The position numbers and the translations under genes were made by a program. Positions 32,613-40,214 of a stretch of 49,990 bases of DNA are shown here, piece after piece. The notes under the pieces were generated by a model that did no database searches, had not been told where the DNA came from, and was given only the letters and a program-made list of their open reading frames with translations. This DNA is from Anaerolineae bacterium. GTDB lineage: Bacteria; Chloroflexota; Anaerolineae; Promineifilales; Promineifilaceae. The stretch spans positions 1 through 49,990 of the forward strand of contig JAUIAP010000045.1 of assembly GCA_030425205.1 (NCBI GenBank), in the 5' to 3' direction. Every line of letters begins with the position of its first letter. The first letter of the stretch is position 1.

Positions 32613-32657
32613 GCATCCGCCATTTAGCGGATGCAAAGTTAGGCCAATTAGCGAATG
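32613..32657. promoter_or_regulatory. Copper element upstream of the 4-TM gene
   Basis: GCATCCGC-CATTTA-GCGGATGC (32613-32634) has 8-bp arms. AAAGTTAGGC and a half-site AATTAGCGAATG (32646-32657) follow 24 bp from the palindrome arm. The reverse complement of 27709-27752 has the same sequence of parts. It lies in the divergent region between marR and the 4-TM gene. Confidence 0.65.
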
Positions 32658-32730
32658 TAACTGACGACAACTTACTGTTATCCTCTAATGTGGTAGGAAC
32701 CTGCCTAAATAATTTATTGGAGAGACTGTT

Positions 32731-33288
32731 ATGTTGAAACGATACCTGTTGATGTTCGCCTTTTTCTTTGCGTTGTCCTTGCCTGTTTTGCCCGCTTTTG
32801 CCGATGGTGGACATGGAGACCCTGTTGATGATCACGATGGCGAAGTCGCCAGTGGCAGCTGGTCAATGCCAATTTTACTAAGTATCGGAGCAGGTATTGT
32901 GGTTGCTGGCGGCGCAGCAACGACCAAGAAATTTAATCCGTTCCAACTTGGCGTAATCGGTTTAGGGGTTGCCGTTGGTTTGGTACATCTCATTCTTGGC
33001 TTTGGTGGCGATACGCTGCTTCTACTGAATGGGGCGGGCTATCTCGCGCTGCTGGCAGCAATTTTCATGCCACTCGGTCAATTCGATCAGTACAATCAGC
33101 TGATCCGCATCGGTCTGCTCGGCTACACGATTGTGACGCTGCTCGGCTACTTTCTCATGCACTCTCCCGCTCAATTTAGCACGATTGGCATTGTCACAAA
33201 GGGGCTTGAAATTGCACTATTAGGCATCTTAGGCCTGCGGATTTGGCAGTTCCAAGCAGAACGCCGACTCCCAATGACAACAGACTAA
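32731..33288 (+). CDS. Four-TM membrane protein with signal peptide (paralogue of 15525)
   Basis: 185 residues. A signal peptide (MLKRYLLMFAFFFALSLPVLPAFA) precedes a His/Asp-rich segment (GGHGDPVDDHDGE), then four to five TM helices. The part from residue 70 matches the protein at 15525-15977 (VHLILG, LLLLNGAGYLALL, IVTLLGYFLMHS). The extra N-terminal metal-binding-like segment distinguishes it. Function unknown. Its promoter region holds the copper element and the MarR sites, so it is probably metal-controlled. Confidence 0.7.
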   Translation: MLKRYLLMFAFFFALSLPVLPAFADGGHGDPVDDHDGEVASGSWSMPILLSIGAGIVVAGGAATTKKFNPFQLGVIGLGVAVGLVHLILGFGGDTLLLLNGAGYLALLAAIFMPLGQFDQYNQLIRIGLLGYTIVTLLGYFLMHSPAQFSTIGIVTKGLEIALLGILGLRIWQFQAERRLPMTTD

Positions 33289-33366
33289 TTTAATCTTTTA
33301 ACTGATTTTAGTTTAGGATACGCAACGCCTGAAACATGCTCAAAATGACCTTCCCTCCTACCTTCG

Positions 33367-33396
33367 TGTCGCGGGAGTAGGATAACTCCCGCGACA
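33367..33396 (+). terminator. 12-bp hairpin just before the cytochrome gene
   Basis: TGTCGCGGGAGT pairs with ACTCCCGCGACA across the loop AGGATA. TTTACTT follows, then the cytochrome c ATG at 33406. It may terminate the upstream transcript, but the short T-run is imperfect and it also lies in the leader of the next gene, so it could act in the 5' UTR instead. Confidence 0.6.
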
Positions 33397-33405
33397 TTTA
33401 CTTCC

Positions 33406-33840
33406 ATGAAAAACCTAAGGCAATCCCCACTTCTATGCTTGTTTATGCTTTTTCTTGTCGCGTGTGGCGCGGAGGAGGGGGCAACCGTTGCCCCCTCCCA
33501 AAACCAGCTTGCCCTAGGTGAAACCGTCTATGTTGAGAATTGTGCCAGTTGTCACGGTGCAAACTTGGAAGGGGAACCGAACTGGCAAGCGGGCAACCCC
33601 GACGGCACGCTGAAAGCCCCACCGCACGACGATGACGGTCACACATGGCATCATCCCGATGAATACATCTATGAGCGCATCCGCTATGGGACAGAAAATC
33701 TAGCTCCCAACGTGCAGGCGCAGAGCAATATGCCCGCCTATAGAGATGTATTGACGGATGAGGAGATCACGGCAGTTGTTGAATATATTAAAAGCCAATG
33801 GTCAGACCGCGTGCGCGAGATGCAAGAGGCGCGGAACTAG
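33406..33840 (+). CDS. Cytochrome c lipoprotein
   Basis: 144 residues with a lipobox (FLVAC20). The haem site is C46-A-S-C49-H50 (NCASCHGANLEG), and the Met ligand is probably in QSNMPAYRDVLTDEEI, typical of class I cytochrome c in terminal oxidase or reductase chains. A His-rich loop (HDDDGHTWHHPDEY) lies between and may bind a second metal. It is the first gene of a run to 40039. It likely carries electrons at the outer membrane face. Confidence 0.87.
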   Translation: MKNLRQSPLLCLFMLFLVACGAEEGATVAPSQNQLALGETVYVENCASCHGANLEGEPNWQAGNPDGTLKAPPHDDDGHTWHHPDEYIYERIRYGTENLAPNVQAQSNMPAYRDVLTDEEITAVVEYIKSQWSDRVREMQEARN

Positions 33841-33884
33841 ACATATTGCGTAGGACATTGAGTTTTACGCAATACACAATATGC

Positions 33885-34253
33885 ATGAAGCAATTACTTC
33901 TCTTTTTATCTGTTCTGCTGCTCGGCGCGTTTGCCGTCGCGTGCGAGGCGAAGGCGACGGTTGAGCCTGTCGTCAGCGAGCCGACGTTTTTTCTGTTCTA
34001 CACCTACGGGTGACCGCCCTGAGAGCAGTTTGGACACATCGTGCATGTGTTAGAAGCAACTTACGGTGACGAAATGACGTTTACGCAGCTCAACGTGGAT
34101 GAACCCGAGAACGAGGCGATACAGCGCCACTTCCGATTGCGTGGACATCCGTCAGTCGCCATTGTGACCGCAGATGGAGAGACGGTGCAGACATTTGTGG
34201 GGGTGCAATCGGCCGAAACGCTCGCCCCTATTATCGAGCATGCAATCAGGTAG
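33885..34253 (+). CDS. Thioredoxin-like lipoprotein, candidate selenoprotein with UxxU
   Basis: The reading frame from the ATG at 33885 to the TAG at 34251 has two in-frame TGA codons, at 34011-34013 (residue 43) and 34020-34022 (residue 46). They stand exactly where a thioredoxin-fold protein has its CxxC: FFLFYTYG-[43]-PP-[46]-EQFGHIVHVLEATY. The rest is intact in one frame: lipobox AVAC20, LNVDEPENEAIQRHF, cis-Pro RGHPSVAIV and a C-terminal helix. A hairpin (34034-34050) begins 11 nt after the second TGA, the position of bacterial SECIS elements. The simplest reading is a 122-residue protein with Sec-Pro-Pro-Sec. Other genes in the window use TGA as stop. The alternative is two nonsense mutations at exactly the two catalytic codons. 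SelA-D genes are not in the window. Confidence 0.75.
34034..34050 (+). promoter_or_regulatory. Candidate bacterial SECIS hairpin
   Basis: ACACAT (34034-34039) pairs perfectly with ATGTGT (34045-34050) around the loop CGTGC, which has a GU as in known loops. The stem begins 11 nt after the second TGA (34020-34022), the same spacing as in E. coli fdhF by my recollection of that element. It lies inside the coding frame, as bacterial SECIS elements do. Only six pairs are certain. Confidence 0.55.
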
Positions 34254-34263
34254 GGCATTGGCA

Positions 34264-34431
34264 GTGCGGTTTTAGAAACAACGATAACCTATCCATTCGT
34301 AATACCTCACCCAATTCCCCACCGCCACGATTACACCCTAAAACCGCACCTGTCAAAAGGGTGAGGCAATGCGGAGGATAAGAGATAGTTATCTCTCGAA
34401 TCATACCGCATCGCCCCACCCCTACGGGGCG
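34264..34431 (+). ncRNA. Structured intergenic region, possible leader RNA
   Basis: No ORF is present. GTGCGGTTTTAG (34264-34275) pairs with CTAAAACCGCAC (34338-34349). CCTCACCC (34305-34312) pairs with GGGTGAGG (34359-34366); these two stems interleave, as in a pseudoknot. AGAGAT/ATCTCT (34381-34396) is a local hairpin. ATGCGG (34369-34374) pairs with CCGCAT (34406-34411), and CGCCCC/GGGGCG (34412-34431) is a third hairpin, 11 nt before the DsbA start. It may be a cis-acting RNA or a cluster of mobile palindromes. No known riboswitch was recognised. Confidence 0.4.
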
Positions 34432-34442
34432 TTTATCAACCT

Positions 34443-36404
34443 ATGAAACATCTTATCTGGATCGCTATTCTTATCTTTGCAGCAGCGTGTGGCCCCGCTG
34501 CCCCACTGCCCGAACGGGTTGCGCTGCCGACGAATGAGGCAGAGATTGCCAAACCGACCGATGCACCGAGCGACTCTGTTGCTGATGCACCTGTGGCAGT
34601 CGTTGCACCTGCAACAGACGGAGCTAGCTACATGAGCATTGGCGACCCCAATGCGCCAATCACGATTGTGGAATATAGTGATTATCAATGTCCATTCTGT
34701 CAGCGTCATTCGTTGGAAACGTATCCGCAACTTAAAAGTGAATTTATCGACACGGGACGCATTCGCTATGAGTTCCGCGATTTTCCAATTCCGTCGCTGC
34801 ATCCGCTGGCGTATCGGCTACACGAGGCGGCGCGTTGTGCGGGATCGGCCGCTGGTGCAGACGCCTATTGGTCAGCTCACGACCTTTTCTTCACGGAAAA
34901 AACCCGCTTTGAGTTAGATAGCGAACCTGCAATGGATAGCGAGATCCAAACGGCATTTGGTGAGAACGGACTACCCGATGTGAGCGACTGTCTGATTCGC
35001 GGCGACTTTGCCGAGGCGGTGCAGGCCGACTTTGTGGCGGGTCAGGCGGCTGGCGTGACGGGAACCCCTGCCTTCTTTATCGACGGGTATCAAATCTCTG
35101 GCGCACAGCCGTTTGCAACGTTTTCGCAAGCGATCATCGCGGCAGAAGAAGGGCGTTTGGCTGAACTGTTCGCGCCAACCCCCGTACCGCAAGCGGTCGT
35201 GCCAACCCCCGCCACCATCGAAGCCCGTGCCAGCACCGCATTGGGCAACCCCGCTGCCCCCGTAACGATCGTGGAGTACAGCGACTATCAATGTCCGTTC
35301 TGCCGTCGTCACGCGCTGGAAACGATGCCGCAGATGATGGACATGATCGACGCGGGACGACTGTACTACGTCTTCAAAGATTACCCGATCGAGGGGTTGC
35401 ACCCGCTGGCGTATCGGATGCACGAAGCAGCGTTGTGCGTGCGCGATGTGTCGGGAACAGACGCATTTTGGGAGACGCATAACTACTTTTTCACCAACGT
35501 GGAGGCATTTGCCAAAGATGGCACAGCCGAAATGGATGCGGCGATTGTGAGCGAATTGAGTGCCGCGAATCTCTGGAACGCGGAGACGCAGAGCTGTTTT
35601 GACAATGGGGATACGGCCGCCGAAGTGCAGGCCAACATTCAAGAGGCGTTGCGGCTCGGCGTGAGTGGTACACCGACGATGTTTATTCAGGGCTTCCCAA
35701 TCGTCGGCGCACAGCCGTATCAGACGCTTGAACTGGCGGTGCAGCTGGCAGAGCGCGGGGAGTTGGCAGACGCATTTGCCCAGGCGAACGCGCCACGTGA
35801 TGGTAAGGCACAGGCGACAGCGCAAGCACAGGCGGCGCAACCTGTCGATGTACCCGTTTCGGGCGATGAGCCTGTGAAGGGTTCGGCCGATGCGCCCGTC
35901 ACCATGATCGAGTATTCAAGCTATCAATGTCCCTTCTGCAAACGCTACTTTGACCAGACGATGCCTCAAATCCAGCAGCTGATCGATGATGGCATGGTGC
36001 GCTATATCTTTAAAGATTTCCCGCTAACGACACAGCCACAAGCGTACAAAGTGCATGAGGCGACACGCTGCGCGCGCGCGCAGGGTGGTGACGACTTCTA
36101 CTGGCAAGCGCACGACATTATGTTTACCAATCAGGCGGTTTGGGCAGGGCAACCTGTGGGCCCCCATGTCGAGACGATCAAGACGTTGTTGAGCGTGATG
36201 GACGGGTTGGATTCGGCCGAACTTGCCACCTGCATCGACACAGATCGCTATGCGGCGGCAGTGCAGGCTGACTTAGAGGAAGGGGTTGCGCTCAACGTGC
36301 GCGGCACACCTTCCTTCTTTATCAACGGTCGCTTTATCAGCGGCGCACAGCCTTTCAGCGTCTTCCAACAGGCGATTGCGCAAGCATTAACTGAGAGCCA
36401 ATGA
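34443..36404 (+). CDS. Triple DsbA-like thiol oxidoreductase lipoprotein
   Basis: 653 residues, three DsbA/thioredoxin-type domains in series with a lipoprotein-like N-terminus (FAAACGP). Each has YSDYQCPFC-type centres: C83-P-F-C86, C284-P-F-C287 and C496-P-F-C499, with cis-Pro segments GVTGTPAFFIDG, GVSGTPTMFIQG and NVRGTPSFFING. Linkers are Ala/Pro-rich. A single chain carrying three dithiol centres of one kind is unusual; DsbA-like proteins normally have one. It is the largest gene of the operon, directly after the UxxU protein, and may form or repair disulfides under copper or oxidant stress. Confidence 0.88.
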   Translation: MKHLIWIAILIFAAACGPAAPLPERVALPTNEAEIAKPTDAPSDSVADAPVAVVAPATDGASYMSIGDPNAPITIVEYSDYQCPFCQRHSLETYPQLKSEFIDTGRIRYEFRDFPIPSLHPLAYRLHEAARCAGSAAGADAYWSAHDLFFTEKTRFELDSEPAMDSEIQTAFGENGLPDVSDCLIRGDFAEAVQADFVAGQAAGVTGTPAFFIDGYQISGAQPFATFSQAIIAAEEGRLAELFAPTPVPQAVVPTPATIEARASTALGNPAAPVTIVEYSDYQCPFCRRHALETMPQMMDMIDAGRLYYVFKDYPIEGLHPLAYRMHEAALCVRDVSGTDAFWETHNYFFTNVEAFAKDGTAEMDAAIVSELSAANLWNAETQSCFDNGDTAAEVQANIQEALRLGVSGTPTMFIQGFPIVGAQPYQTLELAVQLAERGELADAFAQANAPRDGKAQATAQAQAAQPVDVPVSGDEPVKGSADAPVTMIEYSSYQCPFCKRYFDQTMPQIQQLIDDGMVRYIFKDFPLTTQPQAYKVHEATRCARAQGGDDFYWQAHDIMFTNQAVWAGQPVGPHVETIKTLLSVMDGLDSAELATCIDTDRYAAAVQADLEEGVALNVRGTPSFFINGRFISGAQPFSVFQQAIAQALTESQ

Positions 36405-37027
36405 GCATCGCCGCGCCACCAGCAGAGGCACAGATGGAGTCGCAATTACGCTCACATCTGCGCGTTTACACGGTGGCGCACGACCAGCCGCAAACATTTT
36501 GGCGACCCGTTGCTGGCTACCTTTTTACATTTGACAGGGAGATTATCTTGCGCCGCGAGCGTGTAACGGCGCGACCGTTCGGCATGTTGCTACTGCCCCA
36601 AATGGTTTGGCCGCTCGCAGCACATCGGCTGATTCACCTTGCGGCGCCGCATCGGCAGACTGCAACTATTGGCTGGTTATCCGTGTCAAGGTTACGCAAT
36701 CTATTTGTACATTGCCCACAAGTTGCGTCTTTTTGTCTTGAACGGTTGACGCAAGCTGAGATGCGGTTAGGTCAACAACTTGGGCTCGCATTATGCCGTA
36801 CCACGCTGCCACGCACAGCTCAACTGCTGCTTGACCTCTGGGAACTATCCGACAGACAGTTTATTCATTGGTCACAAGCGGAGTTGGCGATTGTGCTTAA
36901 CACCAATCGGGAGAGCATGTCCGTTTGGTTACACGAGCTCCAGCAGCGTGGTTTGATCCGTTTACACTATCGACGCATTGAGGTGAGAGACCGCTGGGGA
37001 TTGCAGCAGGTGGCTGAGGATTATTAA
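36401..37027 (+). CDS. Crp/Fnr-like regulator with degenerate sensor domain
   Basis: 208 residues. The C-terminal winged HTH (SQAELAIVLNTNRESMSVWL, HELQQRGLIRLHYRRIEV) is Crp/Fnr-like. The N-terminal half has beta-like character but lacks the usual cyclic-nucleotide phosphate-binding RSA motif, and has Cys residues (HCPQVASFCLERL, ALCRTT). It may sense redox or metal. The ATG overlaps the preceding stop (ATGA), so it is coupled to the triple-DsbA gene. Confidence 0.75.
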   Translation: MSIAAPPAEAQMESQLRSHLRVYTVAHDQPQTFWRPVAGYLFTFDREIILRRERVTARPFGMLLLPQMVWPLAAHRLIHLAAPHRQTATIGWLSVSRLRNLFVHCPQVASFCLERLTQAEMRLGQQLGLALCRTTLPRTAQLLLDLWELSDRQFIHWSQAELAIVLNTNRESMSVWLHELQQRGLIRLHYRRIEVRDRWGLQQVAEDY

Positions 37028-37037
37028 AGGAGAAACG

Positions 37038-37349
37038 ATGTCACACACAACCAACACATGGTTTGTACAGAAGCTTGAGGCAAGCGGCTTGCGCGTGCAG
37101 CGGTCGTTTGTGTGGCAGATGGATGAGACACTTGGTTGCACCTGTCCGCATCACAATACGGCAAAGTGCAACTGCCAGATGGCGATCTATTTGGTTTATG
37201 GCAGTGAGGCACGCCCCGCAACGCTCTTGGTGCATAGTGGGGAAGGACGCACACGGGTGCGGCTGGATCAGTCGGTTGGGCAGCGGGTTTCGGCCGATTT
37301 TCAATCCCAAATTATGACCGCCTTGCAAACCCCCTTGCAAACCCAATGA
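37038..37349 (+). CDS. Small Cys/His protein, unknown
   Basis: 103 residues with AAAGGAG before the ATG. The notable segment is TLGCTCPHHNTAKCNCQ, two CxC pairs flanking HH, which looks like a metal or redox site. I recognise no family. It lies 10 nt after the Crp-like gene and overlaps the DUF2085 gene by 4 nt, so it belongs to the operon. A cytoplasmic metal-binding role is inference. Confidence 0.6.
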   Translation: MSHTTNTWFVQKLEASGLRVQRSFVWQMDETLGCTCPHHNTAKCNCQMAIYLVYGSEARPATLLVHSGEGRTRVRLDQSVGQRVSADFQSQIMTALQTPLQTQ

Positions 37350-38056
37350 GCCGCATCATCAACGCATTTGCTCGTCACTGGCTTTGGGCGGTCGTGCTAA
37401 TTTATGGCATGTTTGTCTGGCTGCCCTTTCTCGCGCCTGTGCTGATGGAGGCTGGCTATGTGCAATCGGCCGAACGCATCTATTTCATCTATCGTTTCTT
37501 TTGCCACCAACTGCCGCAACGCTCTTACTTCTTGTTTGGCGATCAGTTGATGTACGATCTCTCCACCATCCAAGCCGCATTTGAACAGACGACCAACCCA
37601 ATGATATTGCGCCGCTTTGTCGGCACGGAAGCAATGGGCTGGAAAGTCGCGTGGTCAGACCGCATGATTTCGTTTTATGGTGGTATTTGGCTCTTTCTAC
37701 TGATTTGGCTCCTGCTGCCACGTCGTCCCCGTTTTTCGTTCGTCACATTTCTGATGCTTGGCACACCGATGGTGATCGACGGCTTTACGCACATGATTAG
37801 CGATATGCTGTCTGGCATCGGTAGTGGTTTTCGCCACGACAACGCATGGCTGGCGACACTGACCAATCACGCCTTTTCAGCCAGCTTCTATGTTGGGGAT
37901 GGCGTTGGCTCATTTAACTTTTGGCTTCGCATCATCACGGGGCTATTATTCAGTCTCGGCGTCGTCTGGTGGGCAGTTCCGCTCATCACACGAACCTTGA
38001 CACCTCACTATGCAGACTACGACCCACGAGCCCATTCGCGTTTTACTCGTCGATGA
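37346..38056 (+). CDS. DUF2085 membrane protein
   Basis: 236 residues with five to six TM helices. The DUF2085 signature is CHQLPQRSYFLFG followed by DRMISFYGGIWLFLL, and a C-terminal periplasmic end. The conserved second Cys-containing segment of some members is absent here. DUF2085 proteins have unknown function; some are near redox genes. The gene overlaps the response-regulator start by 47 nt, so translation is coupled. Confidence 0.82.
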   Translation: MSRIINAFARHWLWAVVLIYGMFVWLPFLAPVLMEAGYVQSAERIYFIYRFFCHQLPQRSYFLFGDQLMYDLSTIQAAFEQTTNPMILRRFVGTEAMGWKVAWSDRMISFYGGIWLFLLIWLLLPRRPRFSFVTFLMLGTPMVIDGFTHMISDMLSGIGSGFRHDNAWLATLTNHAFSASFYVGDGVGSFNFWLRIITGLLFSLGVVWWAVPLITRTLTPHYADYDPRAHSRFTRR

Positions 38057-38669
38057 CCACGCCATGCTGCGCGCTGGCATTCGCCAATTTCTGGAAAAAG
38101 ACCCTGCCATTCGTGTCGTTGCGGAGGCGGACAATGGCCTTGCCGCACAGCCGCTCGTCGAACAACATTGTCCCGATGTCGTCGTGCTGGACATCAAAAT
38201 GCCCGAGATGAACGGGGTTGAGTTTACAAAGTGGCTCAAAGTGCATCAGCCTGACATTTGCATTCTGATCCTGTCGGCGTTTGATGATGACCCCTACGTG
38301 TTGGCGACGTTACGAGCAGGGGCGAACGGCTACGTCCTGAAAACGGCTTCTCCACTTGAGTTAGCAGCGGCAGTCAAGAAGGTGTATGCGGGACACTCTG
38401 CGCTCGACCCAGCGGTGGCGCAGAAGGCGATGTTAGGGATGATGGGAGGCAGTTCGGCCGAAATTACCCTCACCAACCGCGAACACGACGTGCTGCAAGC
38501 GGCGGCGGCGGGTCTGACCAACCGCGAAATTGGGGAGCAACTCAACATTAGCGACCGCACCGTGCAGGCACACCTCGCTAAAATCTATCGCAAGCTCGAC
38601 GCAAATACGCGCACCGAAGCGGTCACGGCCGCCCTCGCCCATGGCTTGCTCGATCTCCCCGCCGCATGA
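38010..38669 (+). CDS. NarL/DegU-family response regulator
   Basis: 219 residues. The receiver domain has D15-D16 and phosphoacceptor D61 (VVVLDIKMPEMNG), with K107 in GYVLKTASPLEL. The C-terminal LuxR HTH is LTNREHDVLQAAAAGLTNRE and ISDRTVQAHLAKIYRKL. It overlaps the kinase gene by ATGA. Targets probably include this operon. Confidence 0.92.
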   Translation: MQTTTHEPIRVLLVDDHAMLRAGIRQFLEKDPAIRVVAEADNGLAAQPLVEQHCPDVVVLDIKMPEMNGVEFTKWLKVHQPDICILILSAFDDDPYVLATLRAGANGYVLKTASPLELAAAVKKVYAGHSALDPAVAQKAMLGMMGGSSAEITLTNREHDVLQAAAAGLTNREIGEQLNISDRTVQAHLAKIYRKLDANTRTEAVTAALAHGLLDLPAA

Positions 38670-40039
38670 GTCGTCGTGCCATTCCTCTCCAGTTTTTTGT
38701 TGGCTCTTTTCTACTTGTCTCGCTGTTGGTCGTCGGGGTGGCGATTGGCAGTGTTTGGTTGCATCAACGTGCGATGCGCGATCTCGTCCTGGAGCGCGAC
38801 GCACACAATGTCCAATCATTGGCAAATCTACTCGACCAAAGCCCGGCTCTCCCCGTTATTGAATTACCACACGCATCTGCGCTATTTATTGTTGATGAAA
38901 CGGGTGAGATCATCTATCAGCAGGGACGACTGCACGGTGAACACGTCGATCTGGCGCAACATGCAGGGGTTGTTGAGGCGCAAGCGGGACGTAGCGGGGC
39001 GTTATTGGCTCCTGCCGAAGACGGGGAACACGTCATTGCATATGCGCCGATTCCCTCGCAGGGTTGGTCGCTAATTATGGAGGAGTCGCTAGCCGATGTT
39101 CTCGACACGCGACTCAATACGACATTGTTAGCTCCACTGCTGGTTGTGCCGCTGATTGGGATGGCGGTGGGGGTGCTGTGGTTTGGCAATCGGCAAATTG
39201 TCAGGCCATTGCAGCGATTATCGGCCGAAGCCACCGCACTCGGCAACGGCGACTTTAACGCCCTCTCCCAGCAAGTCGGCGGCATTGACGAAATCCGCAA
39301 ACTACAAACAGAATTGGCAGCGATGGCGGGGCGCGTCGAACGGGCGCAGCGCAGCTTGCGCGACTACGCGGGAGCCGTCACGCTGGGGCAAGAGGAGGAG
39401 CGCAAGCGGCTCGCCCGTGAACTGCACGACGATACCATTCAATCGCTGCTCGTCATCAGCCAGCGTATCCAGTTAGCGCAATATGAATGTACGGAGCCAA
39501 ACGTCGCGGACGAACTGGCGACGACGCATCAACAAATTTTGCAGATGGTTGGGGAAGTGCGTCGCTTTATTACGGCGTTGCGGCCAACCTATTTGGAAGA
39601 GTTAGGACTGATGCCCGCACTGCAAATGTTGGCTCAGGAGAAGCAGACAGCGTGGGGGATTCCCGTGCATTTTGAACAGCAGGGGGCGGAACAGCGACTT
39701 CCAACAACGGTTGAGCTTGCGCTGTTTCGCATTGCGCAGGAGGGGTTAAGTAACATCGAGCGTCATGCAGGGGCGAGTAAGGTTTGGATGGGGGTTGACT
39801 TCGACAAGCTCAGTCAGCAAATTATCTTTACCCTCCGCGACAATGGGCACGGCTTTACCGTGCCAACCCCCGCAGAGATGGCGTTGCAAGGGCATTATGG
39901 GTTGGTTGGGATTTTTGAACGGGCGGGGATGGTGGGGGCAGAGGTGGCACTTTCGGCCGATAATGAACAGGGAACAGTCCTAACTGTGTCCTATGCGGAG
40001 GGATCTCACACAATCAACCTTGCCAGCACTTTAAGCTAG
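38666..40039 (+). CDS. NarX/DegS-type sensor histidine kinase
   Basis: 457 residues. Two N-terminal TM helices (about 12-32 and 150-172) flank an extracytoplasmic sensor; a HAMP domain follows. HisKA_3 has H254 (KRLARELHDDTIQSLL) and the ATP lid includes GLSNIERHAG and NGHGF. It should detect a signal outside the membrane and phosphorylate the adjacent regulator. The proximity of cytochrome c, UxxU and DsbA proteins suggests envelope redox or metal stress as signal, which is inference. Confidence 0.9.
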   Translation: MSRRAIPLQFFVGSFLLVSLLVVGVAIGSVWLHQRAMRDLVLERDAHNVQSLANLLDQSPALPVIELPHASALFIVDETGEIIYQQGRLHGEHVDLAQHAGVVEAQAGRSGALLAPAEDGEHVIAYAPIPSQGWSLIMEESLADVLDTRLNTTLLAPLLVVPLIGMAVGVLWFGNRQIVRPLQRLSAEATALGNGDFNALSQQVGGIDEIRKLQTELAAMAGRVERAQRSLRDYAGAVTLGQEEERKRLARELHDDTIQSLLVISQRIQLAQYECTEPNVADELATTHQQILQMVGEVRRFITALRPTYLEELGLMPALQMLAQEKQTAWGIPVHFEQQGAEQRLPTTVELALFRIAQEGLSNIERHAGASKVWMGVDFDKLSQQIIFTLRDNGHGFTVPTPAEMALQGHYGLVGIFERAGMVGAEVALSADNEQGTVLTVSYAEGSHTINLASTLS

Positions 40040-40214
40040 ATCCATCATTTCATGTTGATGATAATATGATATAGCGACACGGTTGTGTCATTTCGCCTCT
40101 GGTTTGTTAGCTTCCTCTAACGCCGCTTATCGTAAGAGACTGACAACACACCCAACAATCGGCAAAAATAAGACAGACAGGTCTTACGCACATTGAAATC
40201 AAATCTGAGAATTA

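Noticed and set aside
34011..34022. TGA as a reassigned sense codon (for example Trp) instead of selenocysteine
   Set aside because: Many other genes in the window end in TGA with coupled starts (ATGA, TTGA overlaps), so TGA is a stop in this genome. Trp at both active-site positions of a thioredoxin would also make no sense.
34971..35840. Antisense frame of 289 codons under the triple-DsbA gene
   Set aside because: Arg/Cys-rich shadow of the DsbA coding strand with no family match.
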